This document shows, in pieces, positions 25,660-36,428 of a stretch of 64,000 nucleotides of DNA. The position numbers and the translations under genes are program-made. Source of the DNA: Polyporus tsugae (Eukaryota; Basidiomycota; Agaricomycetes; Polyporales; Polyporaceae); contig JAHRBS010000003.1 of NCBI GenBank assembly GCA_024305745.1, positions 2,356,001-2,420,000 on the forward strand, read 5' to 3'. Numbering within the stretch: position 1 is the first letter of the stretch; the number at the start of each line of letters is the position of its first letter. Under the pieces are notes generated by a model that searched no databases, was not told the DNA's origin, and saw only the letters and a list, made by a program, of their open reading frames with translations.

Positions 25660-26435
25660 ATGAAGACCCTCGCTCTCGTTGCTCTCGTGGGCTACGCCGT
25701 TTCCACCTCCGCCTTTACGATCAACTTCGTGAACAGGTGCTCATTCAGTACGTTGCTTTCACTTCTCGCCCATGTACAGGCATGCTCACATCATCATCAC
25801 CTCCCCGACAAACAGCCGTCTGGCCCGCCGTCGGCAAAGCTCCCAACGGCCAGCCTGACCCCTCTGTCGCTTTCGGCACAAGGCTGAACCCCGGCCAAAC
25901 CGCAAGCTTCGGTGTCGATGACCATGCCCTGGTCAGTCCTGTTTCCGTCATCGACGCATTCCGTACGACTTGCTAACGCTTATTCAGGGAATCCGTGCGT
26001 GGGGCCGTACCGGTTGCGACGCGAACGGCGCGAACTGCAAGACCGGTGCCTGCAACGGCGGCATTGTCTGCAATGACGCTGGCATCACCTCCGACGTGAT
26101 CCTTTCGGAGTACGGCTTCGGCGACTTTGGCCAGTTTGGTGGGCAGCGCACCGCCTGGGACTTGTCCCACGTTGATGCCTGTGAGTGTTACGTTACTCGC
26201 GTTCCCTCGCCTCTCAAGGTGCCTGTGGTTGCATGAGTACAGTACTGACGTTTTGAATGCGTGATGCTTTGCAGCGATCAACATCGACACGCAGCTCTCG
26301 TCGTCCGATGGCCAGAGCGTCCTCTGCAGGGCGTCGAACTGCCCCGCCAATCAGGCGTACAATAGCCCGACCGACTTCGCTGCCGACCGCAACTCGGCGC
26401 TCGGCCAGACCTTCACCCACACCTTCTGCCCTTAA
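25660..26435 (+). CDS. Secreted thaumatin-like protein (TLP2)
   Basis: Exons 25660-25747, 25816-25931, 25988-26180, 26275-26435; 185 residues. Signal peptide MKTLALVALVGYAVSTSA, then FTINFVNRCSF-TVWPAVGKA, GIRAWGRTGCDANGANCKTG, FGQFGGQRTAWDLSHVDA and the end HTFCP. Exon lengths equal those of TLP1 and TLP3; introns are 68, 56 and 94 bp. The frame is intact. It lies between motif M1 and A2. Confidence 0.93.
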
Positions 26436-27220
26436 ATCCAGACGTGTTGGACGGGATTCGATCCCACGATAGATATGGTACACTTGATTTCTGGCATATC
26501 GTGCGGTAGCGAATGATGTATCAAACCTCGAGTTCTCTCAGGTTAACTTCGAGCTCTCTGTTGGCAGCCGCGTGAACATGCAGGATTCGGACAACGCTCG
26601 GGCTGTATTGGCACGTGTAGCCACCTCCTTCGGCAGCATGGATCGTTAACGGCTTGCTGAAAGAAAAGAAATTCGCCCTTGTTACGAGGAGTACTTCTCA
26701 GGAATCAGGGTCCTCAAGGGTACGGCGGAACTCGGGTTCGGGTTTATGCCGAGCCACACATTATTCGATGAGCTCGCTCGGACATGCGTAGCGCGCGAGC
26801 CTGCAGAATGGATGTCCGGATCGCCGAATTCTCGACCGCGGGGGCAGAGCTCCTCAGGGTCCACCCGTGCCTTCGTACGCGATCGTATTCTGTCTCGAGT
26901 AGGCAAATCTGGTGTCGAGACATCGCTTTGATCTGCAGACATCACACGGCGATCCTAGCCACCATCCCAGGTCTTCGTCCAAGACTCCCAGTGACTCAAG
27001 TTACTGCCGAGTCACCGTCCCTCTCCCAGGGCCCAGGCATGCCATCGAGGGTGCTGCCGATGCTTTTCGCTAGACATTGAAGCCGGCCCATGGCAAGACG
27101 ACTTCAAGCCCAGAACAACTAACGTTATATCCGTGTTCTATCGACAATCCATCACGATCCGCTGGCACTTAGATTGAAAATTTTATCTGTGAAGCCCGAG
27201 AGTGTCAAATCTCCCCCTCT

Positions 27221-27538
27221 TCATATCGACCGAAGCCGGCAGGACACCGTGACGATCATTCGGAAGTCGTTGTGCCATGACAGTGGGTGCCAGTTGAACC
27301 ACCACGTGGGGGACAGGTTCTTAGTCTTAGTCCCGTCACACCAAATTAGGAAGCCTTTGTAGTTCCTCCGCCGAGCGCCCGGACCATTGTCATGCGCCGT
27401 CGCACACGACCCATCGTCTCTGTCGAACATCAGTATTAATATTCCGGTGATGAAATTACCCTGGTGCGCCAGATAGGGTTCATGCCCAGAAGGATGGAAG
27501 GGAACTCGTCCAGGAGCACCGGCAAACTGAAGATTCAT
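27221..27538 (-). other. Open frame with NYKGFLIW and NLSPTWWFNWHPL
   Basis: 105 codons from MNLQFAGAPGRVPFHPSG. The more complete counterpart of the frame at 11,590-11,840. No signal peptide and no known family; may be a small gene or a fragment of a larger lost one. Confidence 0.35.
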
Positions 27539-28221
27539 TTCAAGTTTGACAGTCGTAGGTGGTCAACACTGGCATGCGATAGGAGCGGAACTGTAGCCAG
27601 CCCGCCCCAATTCAGTGAAACTCCAGTATTCCGGACGACTTCTATTTGCATATGTTCGGTATATACTATTCTCGAGACAGGCTACAGATGAAGCGGCAAA
27701 GTAGAAGCCGTTCAGCCACTGACTCAGAAGTTGGGACCGCAAACTCACCATCAGACAATTGAGAATTGGTCTGTGTTGGAGGCAGCGTGCAGAACTCCAA
27801 TGTCAAGGACTGGAGGAGGCCGAGAGTAAGCGTTGGCGGAGAAAGGGGACATGGCCGTGCATTCTAGAACGTCTGAGCTCACAGCCCGGGCGACGGGACC
27901 GCAGGTGATCGGATACCTTGACTGACTCACCAAGGATTCGGGTTTCCACAACCCTCCCGTCTGTTCATACAGGATTTTTGGGACCCTCAGTTGCTACCTC
28001 GAGAGAACCTATGGCATACGTCCGTAGCAGATTAGTAGAGGATCGGATTCCGTGGAACAGATCGTTACGGTCAAGCAGCTGTACGCTCATCAGCGCCACC
28101 CAACCACAGTATTCCCTCGCCCTGACTTGCCTAGACTAACAAAGAATAAGTAAGACGACGGACTGGGATATTAGGGTCCTCACCTCCTCCCGGTGCCGCT
28201 ATTCGCGGCAGAATGTTGTCT

Positions 28222-28261
28222 GGTGCCTGCGGAGTTCGATTCCGGGAAGCACCGTGACACC
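28222..28261 (+). promoter_or_regulatory. Conserved upstream element of A2
   Basis: Reverse complement of the element at 10,716-10,754, ~250-290 bp before the A2 start codon. Confidence 0.45.
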
Positions 28262-28510
28262 GCTCCTTGCTTTGTTCAGTGCCGCCTGGTTCTCTCCTCG
28301 GTTTCGTGATCCACGCGTTCCCCGTGTGAGTTTAAATTAGGGCGGCCAAACCCGATCCAGAGGCACCCGTGTCGGTCAAATACGAGCGGCCAGAACATGA
28401 GTCTCAAGACTGAACTCCAACCACAACCATCGCCACTCTGCGCATACAAACTTTGTCGCCGCGTCCCACCTCCTCATCCTTTCCCCTTATTGACATAGCA
28501 AAATCGAAAC

Positions 28511-30701
28511 ATGGCGGCCAACGATCCCCGGAAGCCTGTGTACGGTGACCCGGATGTGGCCCTCCGCGACTTCCGCCAGAAGCACAAACCTCACTTGGCA
28601 TTCGCCGAATTAGTCGGCGACGACCAGAAGGTGAGCATGCATCTTTACATGGGTACAACCATATGTATGACGCCGTTTGGCAGACAATGGAATATTGTCC
28701 TATATATGGGCAGCAGTGGAACGTGAAGTCTGAGCCACTCCCGGAAAAAACACTACAGAATTACCGGCGTCGGAAGGAGCGCGAGAAGGAGCGAAAGGAG
28801 GCAGCGGCAAAGGGTGTTGGGAAGAAGAAGAAAACTAAGAAAGTAAGTTGCATTTTGGATACTTGCGGAAGCCCACTGACAAGGCCTGGACGACGTCGCA
28901 ATAGCGTTCATCATCCAGTGGCGACCCTCCGATGTTCCAACCCGACGTCGCCGCTGTTTATGCTCCGGACACTACGTTCCCCGCCCTCGAGCCCCCAACC
29001 ACGGAATCGACTATGCCTAGCGATGGGCGCATGCCGTCGGCATCTCCTCCCCAGACCGTAGCTCAAGCCCACTCCGCCCCTCCCAACTTGGCACCGCAGA
29101 CGGCGTTGGACCCACACCTCCCTTCGGGGCCGACCTCCTCCATCCCCGATTACTCTTACCATCCTATGCACGCTCCCATCGATGCGCCTCAGGAGCACAT
29201 CATGTGGGTGTCGTACTCTGACACCTCGCAAGTCGCATACACGACGACCCTCGGCCCGGGCTCTGGGGAAGAGACTTTGGGCGACACGCCTCCGTCTGCC
29301 CTCTTCGATGCGACCACGGTCCACTCTGGGACCGCCGTGTTGCCCGCATGCGAGGGCTCAATCGCCGAGTATACGATGCCAAGTAACTCATACGCGCCTT
29401 CAGCATACACCCGCTGGGTGGCCGACCAAGCCAGTACCACCTTCTCCAATTCGCTGCCGCCCGATCACAACCCTCTGGCAGCACCTGGGTACACCTTCCC
29501 TGGCCTCTACCATCCGTCGCATGGCCCCAGCGATGAGCTCGGGCAGTACGCCGCGGGCATACCCTACTCCCATATTCACGTCGCATCGCAGGGCTCGTAC
29601 ACCACCACCCACATGTGGAGCTCTGACCCAGACTCGACGTATGCGGTGGACGACCCTTACACCGCACAGCCCCCCGTACCGGCGTATTCGGAGGCAGGCG
29701 GTGAAAGCTCATGGATGGGCTCGTCGCCGTCGCCACCGGCGACAAGTTGGGCGGAGAGCCCAGGTTGGGATGCGACGCCGCCACTCCCTCACACCGCGCC
29801 CCAGCCCAATCCTGGCCTGACGGCCGCGCATAATTCCGTAGGAGGCACCGACTACGTCAGTGCTGCCTACCAGGGCCTCTCCCCAGCTGATCGCCATCTC
29901 CCGGGCAGTCCTTTGTCAAACATCATACCAGCATTGACCCCAGAGCTGGTAGAGTACTATCTCAACACGACGCAGGTGAATGGTGGATACGTCTCTCAGG
30001 CCCATCCTCCGACGATGATCGACAACCGCTTCGGCGTGATCGCGTGTCAAGGCACCGGGGAACAAGACCCTCAAGTCGTGCAGGAGATGGCACAGGCGAC
30101 GCCCTCGCCTCAGGGCGGGCATTGCGTCGTCTGGTCAGCGCCGTCTGCCGTCGCCCCGAATATTGATAGTGAGCGATCATACGATATCGAGACGGCGGCG
30201 GACGACACGTACGCTTACAACCAGGACGTCCCAGTCCAGTACCAGCCTGCCGCACCACCGTCGACGCACGACGCATATCCGCCGAAGCAGAGCTCGTACT
30301 CCGAGCTGTCGCAGGCCCTCCATCACCCTGCCCATACGTTGATGGATGAGTGCGCGCCATGGAGCATGGATGACTTCGCTATAAGTCCGTGGTACATTGT
30401 TCCTCCAGAGGCCGACGCTGGCTTCTCCGCGCACTCGTCCAGCAGCGGTTTCTGCGCTGGTTCTGCGGCCCCGCTTCCCTCCGCTCCGACGTATGCACAG
30501 GGCGTCATCGTCAACCACACGCAGTCCGGGATGAGCACTCACATCTGGTCTCAGAGTCAGTATGCTGTACCCGAGTACCCATACAACACCCATCTCCCCA
30601 CATCCACCGTATCTTCTTCGAAGATGGTGGAAACAAGTCATTCGACCCATATTGATAACCAGCACTCCGCGATTCGCTATGGTCACGGTGCCACAGCGTA
30701 G
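28511..30701 (+). CDS. Family member A2: basic N-terminus plus long disordered tail, unknown function
   Basis: Exons 28511-28630, 28684-28842, 28905-30701; introns 53 and 62 bp; 691 residues. Exon 1 has ALRDFRQKHKPHLAFAELVG; exon 2 has CPIYGQQWNVKSEPLPEKTL and ends in a Lys run. The tail carries the shared blocks WSAPSAVAPNIDSERSYDIE and SSYSELSQALHHPAHTLMDE. Compared with A1 the changes are scattered, with in-frame indels only, so both copies look maintained. The codons for SSKMVETSHSTHID (30,615-30,656) contain the half-site repeated in hairpin H3. It reads toward TLP3. Confidence 0.75.
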
Positions 30702-30882
30702 ATCCGAGTCTCTGTATAGACGTACCTCCCTTCCAAGCCCCAAAGTTCCGTTTTGTCCTAGTCATCTTCTACTTGGTATAGCGAAATTTGTCATGTTCCG
30801 CGTTTTCGCCCAGATAAGTTTCCACAAGAGTGATTACGACAAGTCCAAGCTTCCTGTTGTGAGACGCAGCACAGCAGCAATA

Positions 30883-30928
30883 TGCTATGGGCAGAGCGAT
30901 TTGGAAACAAATCATTCGACCCATAGCA
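30883..30928 (+). repeat. Imperfect hairpin H3 (A2 locus)
   Basis: 46 bp. The distal arm shares 22 of 23 bases with A2 codons at 30,629-30,652 (TGGAAACAA-TCATTCGACCCATA), 182 bp after the A2 stop. Confidence 0.87.
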
Positions 30929-32688
30929 CGTTCGCCACATGCTACAGTCTCCACAGGTTTGGGCGAGAATCGAAAGCCAGAAAGATGAGAGGCACCGTAA
31001 GACTCGATGGACAGTGGTCAGCTGGACGACGTTAACGGTGGAGATTGTGGAGAAGGTCATATCTGATGGCAAGTTTAAGACGCGTGCCGGACTCCTCGTG
31101 TCATGTATGTAGCATCTGAGAGGCTTACATACTCATACTCCAAGCTCGACAACTTGGTTGCGGTCTCGACCACGATCACCATATCGTCTCTTCTTTGCAT
31201 ATGCCATCGCTCTCGAACTGAGGAGTAATTCGCAACGGAGGCCTTCCCGCTTGCCGGGTGTCTGTGAGCCTCTATGGAGACTGACCGTGACGCTGACGTG
31301 AAACTTCATTCTTGCTTCCTCTCAACCATCTCCAGGTTACATAGGTTAACTCCTTCCGTCACCCATCATATTCGTCTTCTGCCGCCCACCGTCATGCAAC
31401 TTTCTCCCTCACTGCAATCTTTGCATCCACCGCTGGCCTGAGGCTCAAGCTTCATTGATTCGTAATTCGCTGGGGTTCTCTCACGTTGGATCGACAACCT
31501 CCTGCTGACCCACGTCGCATGGAGTCTCCGAAGCATGGACCTACGTGGAATCTGTGCGTCCAACGAGGATCCGGCTGGGGGTCATCATCAATGCATGTGG
31601 GAGATCACCGCGAGAGCTCCGTGAACGAAGCACAGCACCCGATATGTCTCGCCGCTCGGCCTCTTCATCATCGTATCATACCTTGCATGGGTCAATGCCT
31701 ATCACGCCATGCGGATCAGAATGTTTGTTCGCATGAAGGAACGTGTCTGCCACCATCCGCCGCGACGGGACGGTCAAGCGAAATTAGCCAAAATCTCCCA
31801 ACTTGCGAGCAGCCGCGGCTGGCAGGGAATCCGCCATACCACGATATGCAAGATCCACTCTACGTGCGGGGCACCATGCCTTATCATCCTGATTCTGGGT
31901 GAGTTGCTCGAATTGACTCGCGCTTCATCCTTTTCCACCCTATCCCACCCAACGCATGAATTCAGGTGCTCTGTCTGCTAATCGAACCGGGTGCTGGGGC
32001 TCCAGTATCCAGTGTCCAATCGAACAGGATCGTTCCTCAAGAACCAGGGTTGAACCACACCTTGGTAAGTCTATTATGAGGGATGTGGTTTGAGAATCCG
32101 AAGCAAAGAAAGGTTGATCATGTATCCACAGTGACATGCGCTACAAGAGAAGACGTCGATCCTATTGTTGTGTATGGCAGTACAATGGTGCGTGGCCCCA
32201 AAAATAAGTGCGATTGGTGCAGCTTAAGAGACTTGAAACCTGTAGGAGAAAGGCGTTTTGACTAAGCTAATACTTGCCAGCTATTCCCGCCCATGCGGCT
32301 TGAAGAGCCCGTTCGTGAGGCTGAGCGCGAAGCCTGTCGTCTGCTCTTTTGCTGCCGAATAATATCTTATACCATCGGACCTCGGGCCTCGGGCCTCATG
32401 CACATGATGAGAACGATTGCCGCCTACAACATCACATCTGTCAATTCTCGGACGCCGTGGGGCTATATTGGGCACCGAAGGTTGCAAACTCGAATTAATT
32501 CCTGCGGTCGTGCAATCATGAGGTCTCGGGCCGAGGCATGGCGAACGCCGAACGGTGACATAGGTACATAGGTACCTCTTCGTTTCAACTCGGCCTACCG
32601 CTGCCCAGCCCAGCCTAATTATGATGCCCGCTAGAACTTTGACGACCAGATCAGACCGCAGACCTCCGGCGTAGCGTCCAACGAGCGG
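30929..32688. other. Spacer between H3 and TLP3
   Basis: 30.9-31.98 kb holds nothing recognisable. 31.98-32.69 kb matches the TLP1/TLP2 upstream region (block alpha, third copy). No motif M1 found here. Confidence 0.45.
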
Positions 32689-32696
32689 TATAAGAG
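32689..32696 (+). promoter_or_regulatory. TATA box of TLP3
   Basis: TATAAGAG, 106 bp before the ATG, in the shared TATAAGAGGGACG context. Confidence 0.6.
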
Positions 32697-32794
32697 GGAC
32701 GGATGTGATGCTTTGGATTGTCAAGCCTCAAGGCCTCACCACCCCCTTCACCTTCTATCTCCCTTTTCCAATTCTTCAACCTTTCATACTGGCT

Positions 32795-33573
32795 ATGAAG
32801 ACCACCTTTTTCCTCGCTATCCTCGGCTGCGCTGCGTCCTCCTCTGCCTTCACGATCAACTTCGTGAACAAGTGCACGTTCAGTACGTCATTCTTCGCAC
32901 TCAAGTGTACAAGTGTTCTCACATCACCATCACCTCCCCGACGAACAGCCGTCTGGCCCGCCGTCGGCAAGGCTCCCAACGGCCAGCCTGACCCCTCTGT
33001 TTCTTTCGGCAAAGTGCTGAACCCCGGCCAAAGCGCAAGCTTCGGTGTCGATGACCATGCCCTCGTCAGTGCTGTCTCCATCATCAGCGCCTTCCGTAGA
33101 ATCCGCTGACGTTTCAAATTTCATCAGGGCATCCGCGCGTGGGGCCGTACGGGCTGTGACGCGAGCGGCGCCAACTGCAAGACCGGTGCTTGCAATGGCG
33201 GCCTCGTCTGCAATGACGCTGGCATCACCTCTGGCGTGATCCTCTCGGAGTACGGCTTCGGCGACTTTGGCCAGTTTGGTGGGCAGCGCACCGCCTGGGA
33301 CCTGTCCCACGTTGATGCCTGTGAGCGTTACGTTACTTTCTCGCGTCCTCTCGCCTCTCGCTGGTGTTGCCTGACTGCCATGCTGACTTTTGGAATCTGT
33401 GATGCTTTGCAGCGATCAACATCGACACGCAGCTCTCCTCGTCTGATGGCCAAACCGTCGTCTGCAGGGCGTCAAACTGCGCTGCCGATCAGGCGTACAA
33501 CAACCCCACGGACTTCGCTGCCGACCGCAACTCCGCGCTCGGCCAGACCTTCCAGCACATCTTCTGCCCTTAA
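32795..33573 (+). CDS. Secreted thaumatin-like protein (TLP3)
   Basis: Exons 32795-32882, 32949-33064, 33128-33320, 33413-33573; 185 residues. Signal peptide MKTTFFLAILGCAASSSA, then FTINFVNKCTF-TVWPAVGKA, GIRAWGRTGCDASGANCKTG, FGQFGGQRTAWDLSHVDA and the end HIFCP. Same exon lengths as TLP1/TLP2; introns 66, 63 and 92 bp. It has more replacements (for example NCAADQAYNNPTDFAADRN), suggesting it is the older or faster-diverging copy. Confidence 0.92.
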
Positions 33574-34454
33574 ATTCAGCCGTGCTGGATGGGCACTCGA
33601 TATCACGACAGCTAACGCCATTAAGCCTTGGAACTGGACTCTGGGATGGATATACACAGTAGGAACTTTCGTAATGCTATGCATTTTTTCGGTGGTCATC
33701 GGAGATGGTGATCAGCGTTCCGTTGATCTACCGGAGCATCAGAGAAGCACAGCCATTGACTGCGCCTTCAGGCAAACACTCGGAGTGATCGGGTGTTTCG
33801 AAGCCTGAGCGTCCATCCTAAGTAACTTCCTGAACATTGAAGGGCACATCGACTCGATAGACGAAAGGTATAAAGACTCGGAAAATCTGAAACACTGAAT
33901 GAATGGGGCTCGGGCGAGAAGAGGCGACAAAAAATGGCGTATCAAACTGCGGCCGATCTAATTAGGACTCGACAAGCGCTAGCGGTTGGATTCGAACTGG
34001 AACATTTCGAGCCTCTTGAAAGTCGATGCGGCTGCTCTAGAAGACGTAGACCAACGTAGACCCAACTCTCACATGGCAATGGTTAACTGATAGAACAGCC
34101 GTCAATAGACCTGATTCAATCAACGAGGCTGACGATCATCGATCATGATGGACTTCCCCCTCACCAGGCCTCCGGTTCTCGGCGACTGGTATGGGGTGAC
34201 CGACATAGTATGGACAACTGTATGCACCAGGTGTCCACTCACTTCAGGCTGAAAAGTGCCCTCAAAACGCAATGTTGTGGATGTGGATAGCGGAGCAGTT
34301 GAAGAACGAAGCGACCCTCATGGTGCACTGGCAGGAAAGCTTGGAAAGGTGGCCGTGCTGCGGAATCGTGCGACAAGCGCCAAGGCAAAGTCTCAGTCAA
34401 TCTCCCATCTCCTCGAAACCACTCTCGCGACGAACTGACATTAAGCATAGAAAA
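33574..34454. other. Intergenic, TLP3 to PRO2
   Basis: No gene supported. The open frame upstream of PRO2 (from 34,272) runs into the PRO2 start but is probably 5' leader. Confidence 0.45.
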
Positions 34455-36239
34455 ATGTCAATATTGCCAACGATGACCGACGCCACGTCCATCGCAAAGG
34501 CAGCCAAGGCGGCATTCGAGGCCTCGCAGCTTATCCCATCCTCGGAACGAGTTCAGGCGCTCCGCGAGATCCGAAAGGAGCTCCAAGTGGCCAAGGACAC
34601 CATTCTCGCTGCAAACAAGCTAGATCTGGAGGCAAGCATCAAAACACACTACCATGTACCACCCAGGATGATTGACCCACGTTTCTCAAATGTAGGCAGC
34701 CCAAAAGGAGGTGGACGCCGGACGCATGTCCGGCTCCCTGCTAAAGAGACTGGATCTCAACAAAGGAGACAAGTGGGACTCCATGCTCCAAGGAATCACT
34801 GATGTTGCGGAACTGCCCGACCCAAACGGCATCGTGTCCTATGCATCCGAACTGGATGACGACTTGGAGCTGTATAGGGTCTCATGTCCCATCGGCGTAC
34901 TCCTCGTAATTTTCGAAGCGCGTCCAGAAGTAGTGGTCAACATCGCCTCACTCGCTATAAAATCCGGTAACACGTTGGCTAGACAGATATGCAGATGATG
35001 TCTTGTTATACTCATGGTTTGTTATCTCGATTACAGGGAACGCCGCGATCCTGAAAGGCGGCAAGGAGTCCAACGAGACCACACAGCTCCTCTCCAAGGC
35101 GATCCAGAGCGCGCTCGCTAAAACTTCTATCCCGTCCACCTACATCCAAGCGATCCAGACACGAGCAGAGGTGTCCGCACTGCTCGAGCTCGACCAGTAC
35201 ATCGATCTCGTAATCCCGCGCGGAGGCAACAGCCTCGTCCGCAATATCCAGAACAGCACTCGCATCCCCGTCATGGGGCACGCGGACGGCCTGTGCTCCG
35301 TCTACATCGACGCCTCCGCTGACCTCAAGAAGGCAACTCGCGTCGCAGTCGACTCCAAGGTATTCGTCTACATTAAATCTCCTTCGTCCTCGTATAGAAC
35401 CTCCCGATAATACCTGTAGACGAGACGCCTGGTCCACAGCTAAGGGTGTTTGGTCTGGATGGAGATTGGCAGTCGGACGGCATTCACCTATGAATTGCCT
35501 GCCCAGGTCGCCAATTTGGGCCGGACGAATACCTCTAGATTGGGATTATGGATACATACGTCCTATGGGGGGTTCCTCCTCACACACCCACGATGACGAA
35601 CGGAGCATAACTCAATTCTGACACGACTCCATACAGGTCGACTACCCTGCCGCGTGCAACGCAGCAGAAACGCTCATCCTCCATTCATCCGTCCTCCCCA
35701 CCATATGGCCAGACGTCGCCAAGGCCCTCCTCGAAGCGGACGTCACGCTCCTCTGCGATGGCCCCTCCCTCACTGCCCTCCAGAGGCTCTCCCCGGTGTC
35801 CCCGAAAATCCAGCCCGCGCCGCCTGACGCGTACACGACGGAGCACCTGAGCCTGACGCTCTCCGTCCTGACCGTGCCCTCGCTCGCGGCGGCGATCGCG
35901 CACATCAACGCGCACTCGTCGCACCACACAGACTGCATCGTCTCCGAGGACGCGCACGCGGCGTCCATATTCTGCCGCGGGGTGGACTCGGCGGGGACGT
36001 TCGTGAACGCGTCGACGCGCTTCGCGGACGGGTTCAGGTATGGGTTCGGGACGGAGGTCGGGATCGGCACCGGGCGCATCCACGCGCGGGGCCCGGTCGG
36101 GCTGGAGGGCCTGGTGACGTACAAGTACATGTTGAGGAGCACGGGTGGGGAGGGCCATGTGGTGGGGGATTTCGGGGCTGAGGAGGGGAAGAAGAGGTAC
36201 AAGCATAAGCGGATGGAGGCGTCTGCGGTGCCGTTCTGA
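34455..36239 (+). CDS. PRO2: Gamma-glutamyl phosphate reductase
   Basis: Second step of proline synthesis: NADPH-dependent reduction of gamma-glutamyl phosphate to glutamate-5-semialdehyde; aldehyde dehydrogenase superfamily. Exons 34455-34631, 34696-34966, 35037-35359, 35637-36239; 457 residues, family length. Motifs: IGVLLVIFEARPEVVVNIAS, AILKGGKESNETTQLLSKAI, LDQYIDLVIPRGGNSLVRNI, MGHADGLCSVYIDA, DYPAACNAAETLILH (catalytic Cys), TDCIVSEDAHAASIF and STRFADGFRYGFGTEVGIGT. Intron 1 begins GC rather than GT (GAG|gcaagc ... tag), and the phase fits only this reading. The third intron is 277 bp. Met at 34473 (MTDATSIAKAAK) is an alternative start. Confidence 0.95.
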
Positions 36240-36428
36240 ATGGAGAAGTCGCCGCGATAGGTCGTCCCTGTCGAGATGAGAGGTTGAAGGCATAGGAAAT
36301 CGAAAGCAGTGTATTGACAATTATAACGATGAGAGATAGGGATACAGATGCCGCAGCTGGATGAAATTGGTACGGCGGAGAGGGATTAGGAACGTCGGGT
36401 GGGGTGGCTTTCCGGCATATGACAGGTG

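Larger units (their letters stand above)
24060..26435 (+). repeat. Block alpha, right copy 1
   Basis: Inverted copy of 4,767-7,290. Starts at motif M1 (24,093-24,114) and ends with TLP2. The order alpha-beta here is the reverse of the beta-alpha order on the left. Confidence 0.8.
26436..28510. other. Spacer between TLP2 and A2
   Basis: 26.4-26.65 kb is TLP 3' flank similar to 4.48-4.77 kb; ~26.65-27.1 kb appears unique; 27.12-28.5 kb is the 5' part of block beta. No gene beyond the relic frame at 27,221-27,538. Confidence 0.45.
27120..30701 (+). repeat. Block beta, right copy
   Basis: Inverted copy of 8,244-12,050, containing A2 with its 5' flank. Protein identity with A1 is high in the N-terminal two thirds. 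Confidence 0.8.

Noticed and set aside
31366..31981. Several overlapping frames of 60-138 codons
   Set aside because: Overlapping on both strands, no shared motif with any duplicated copy, no splice support.
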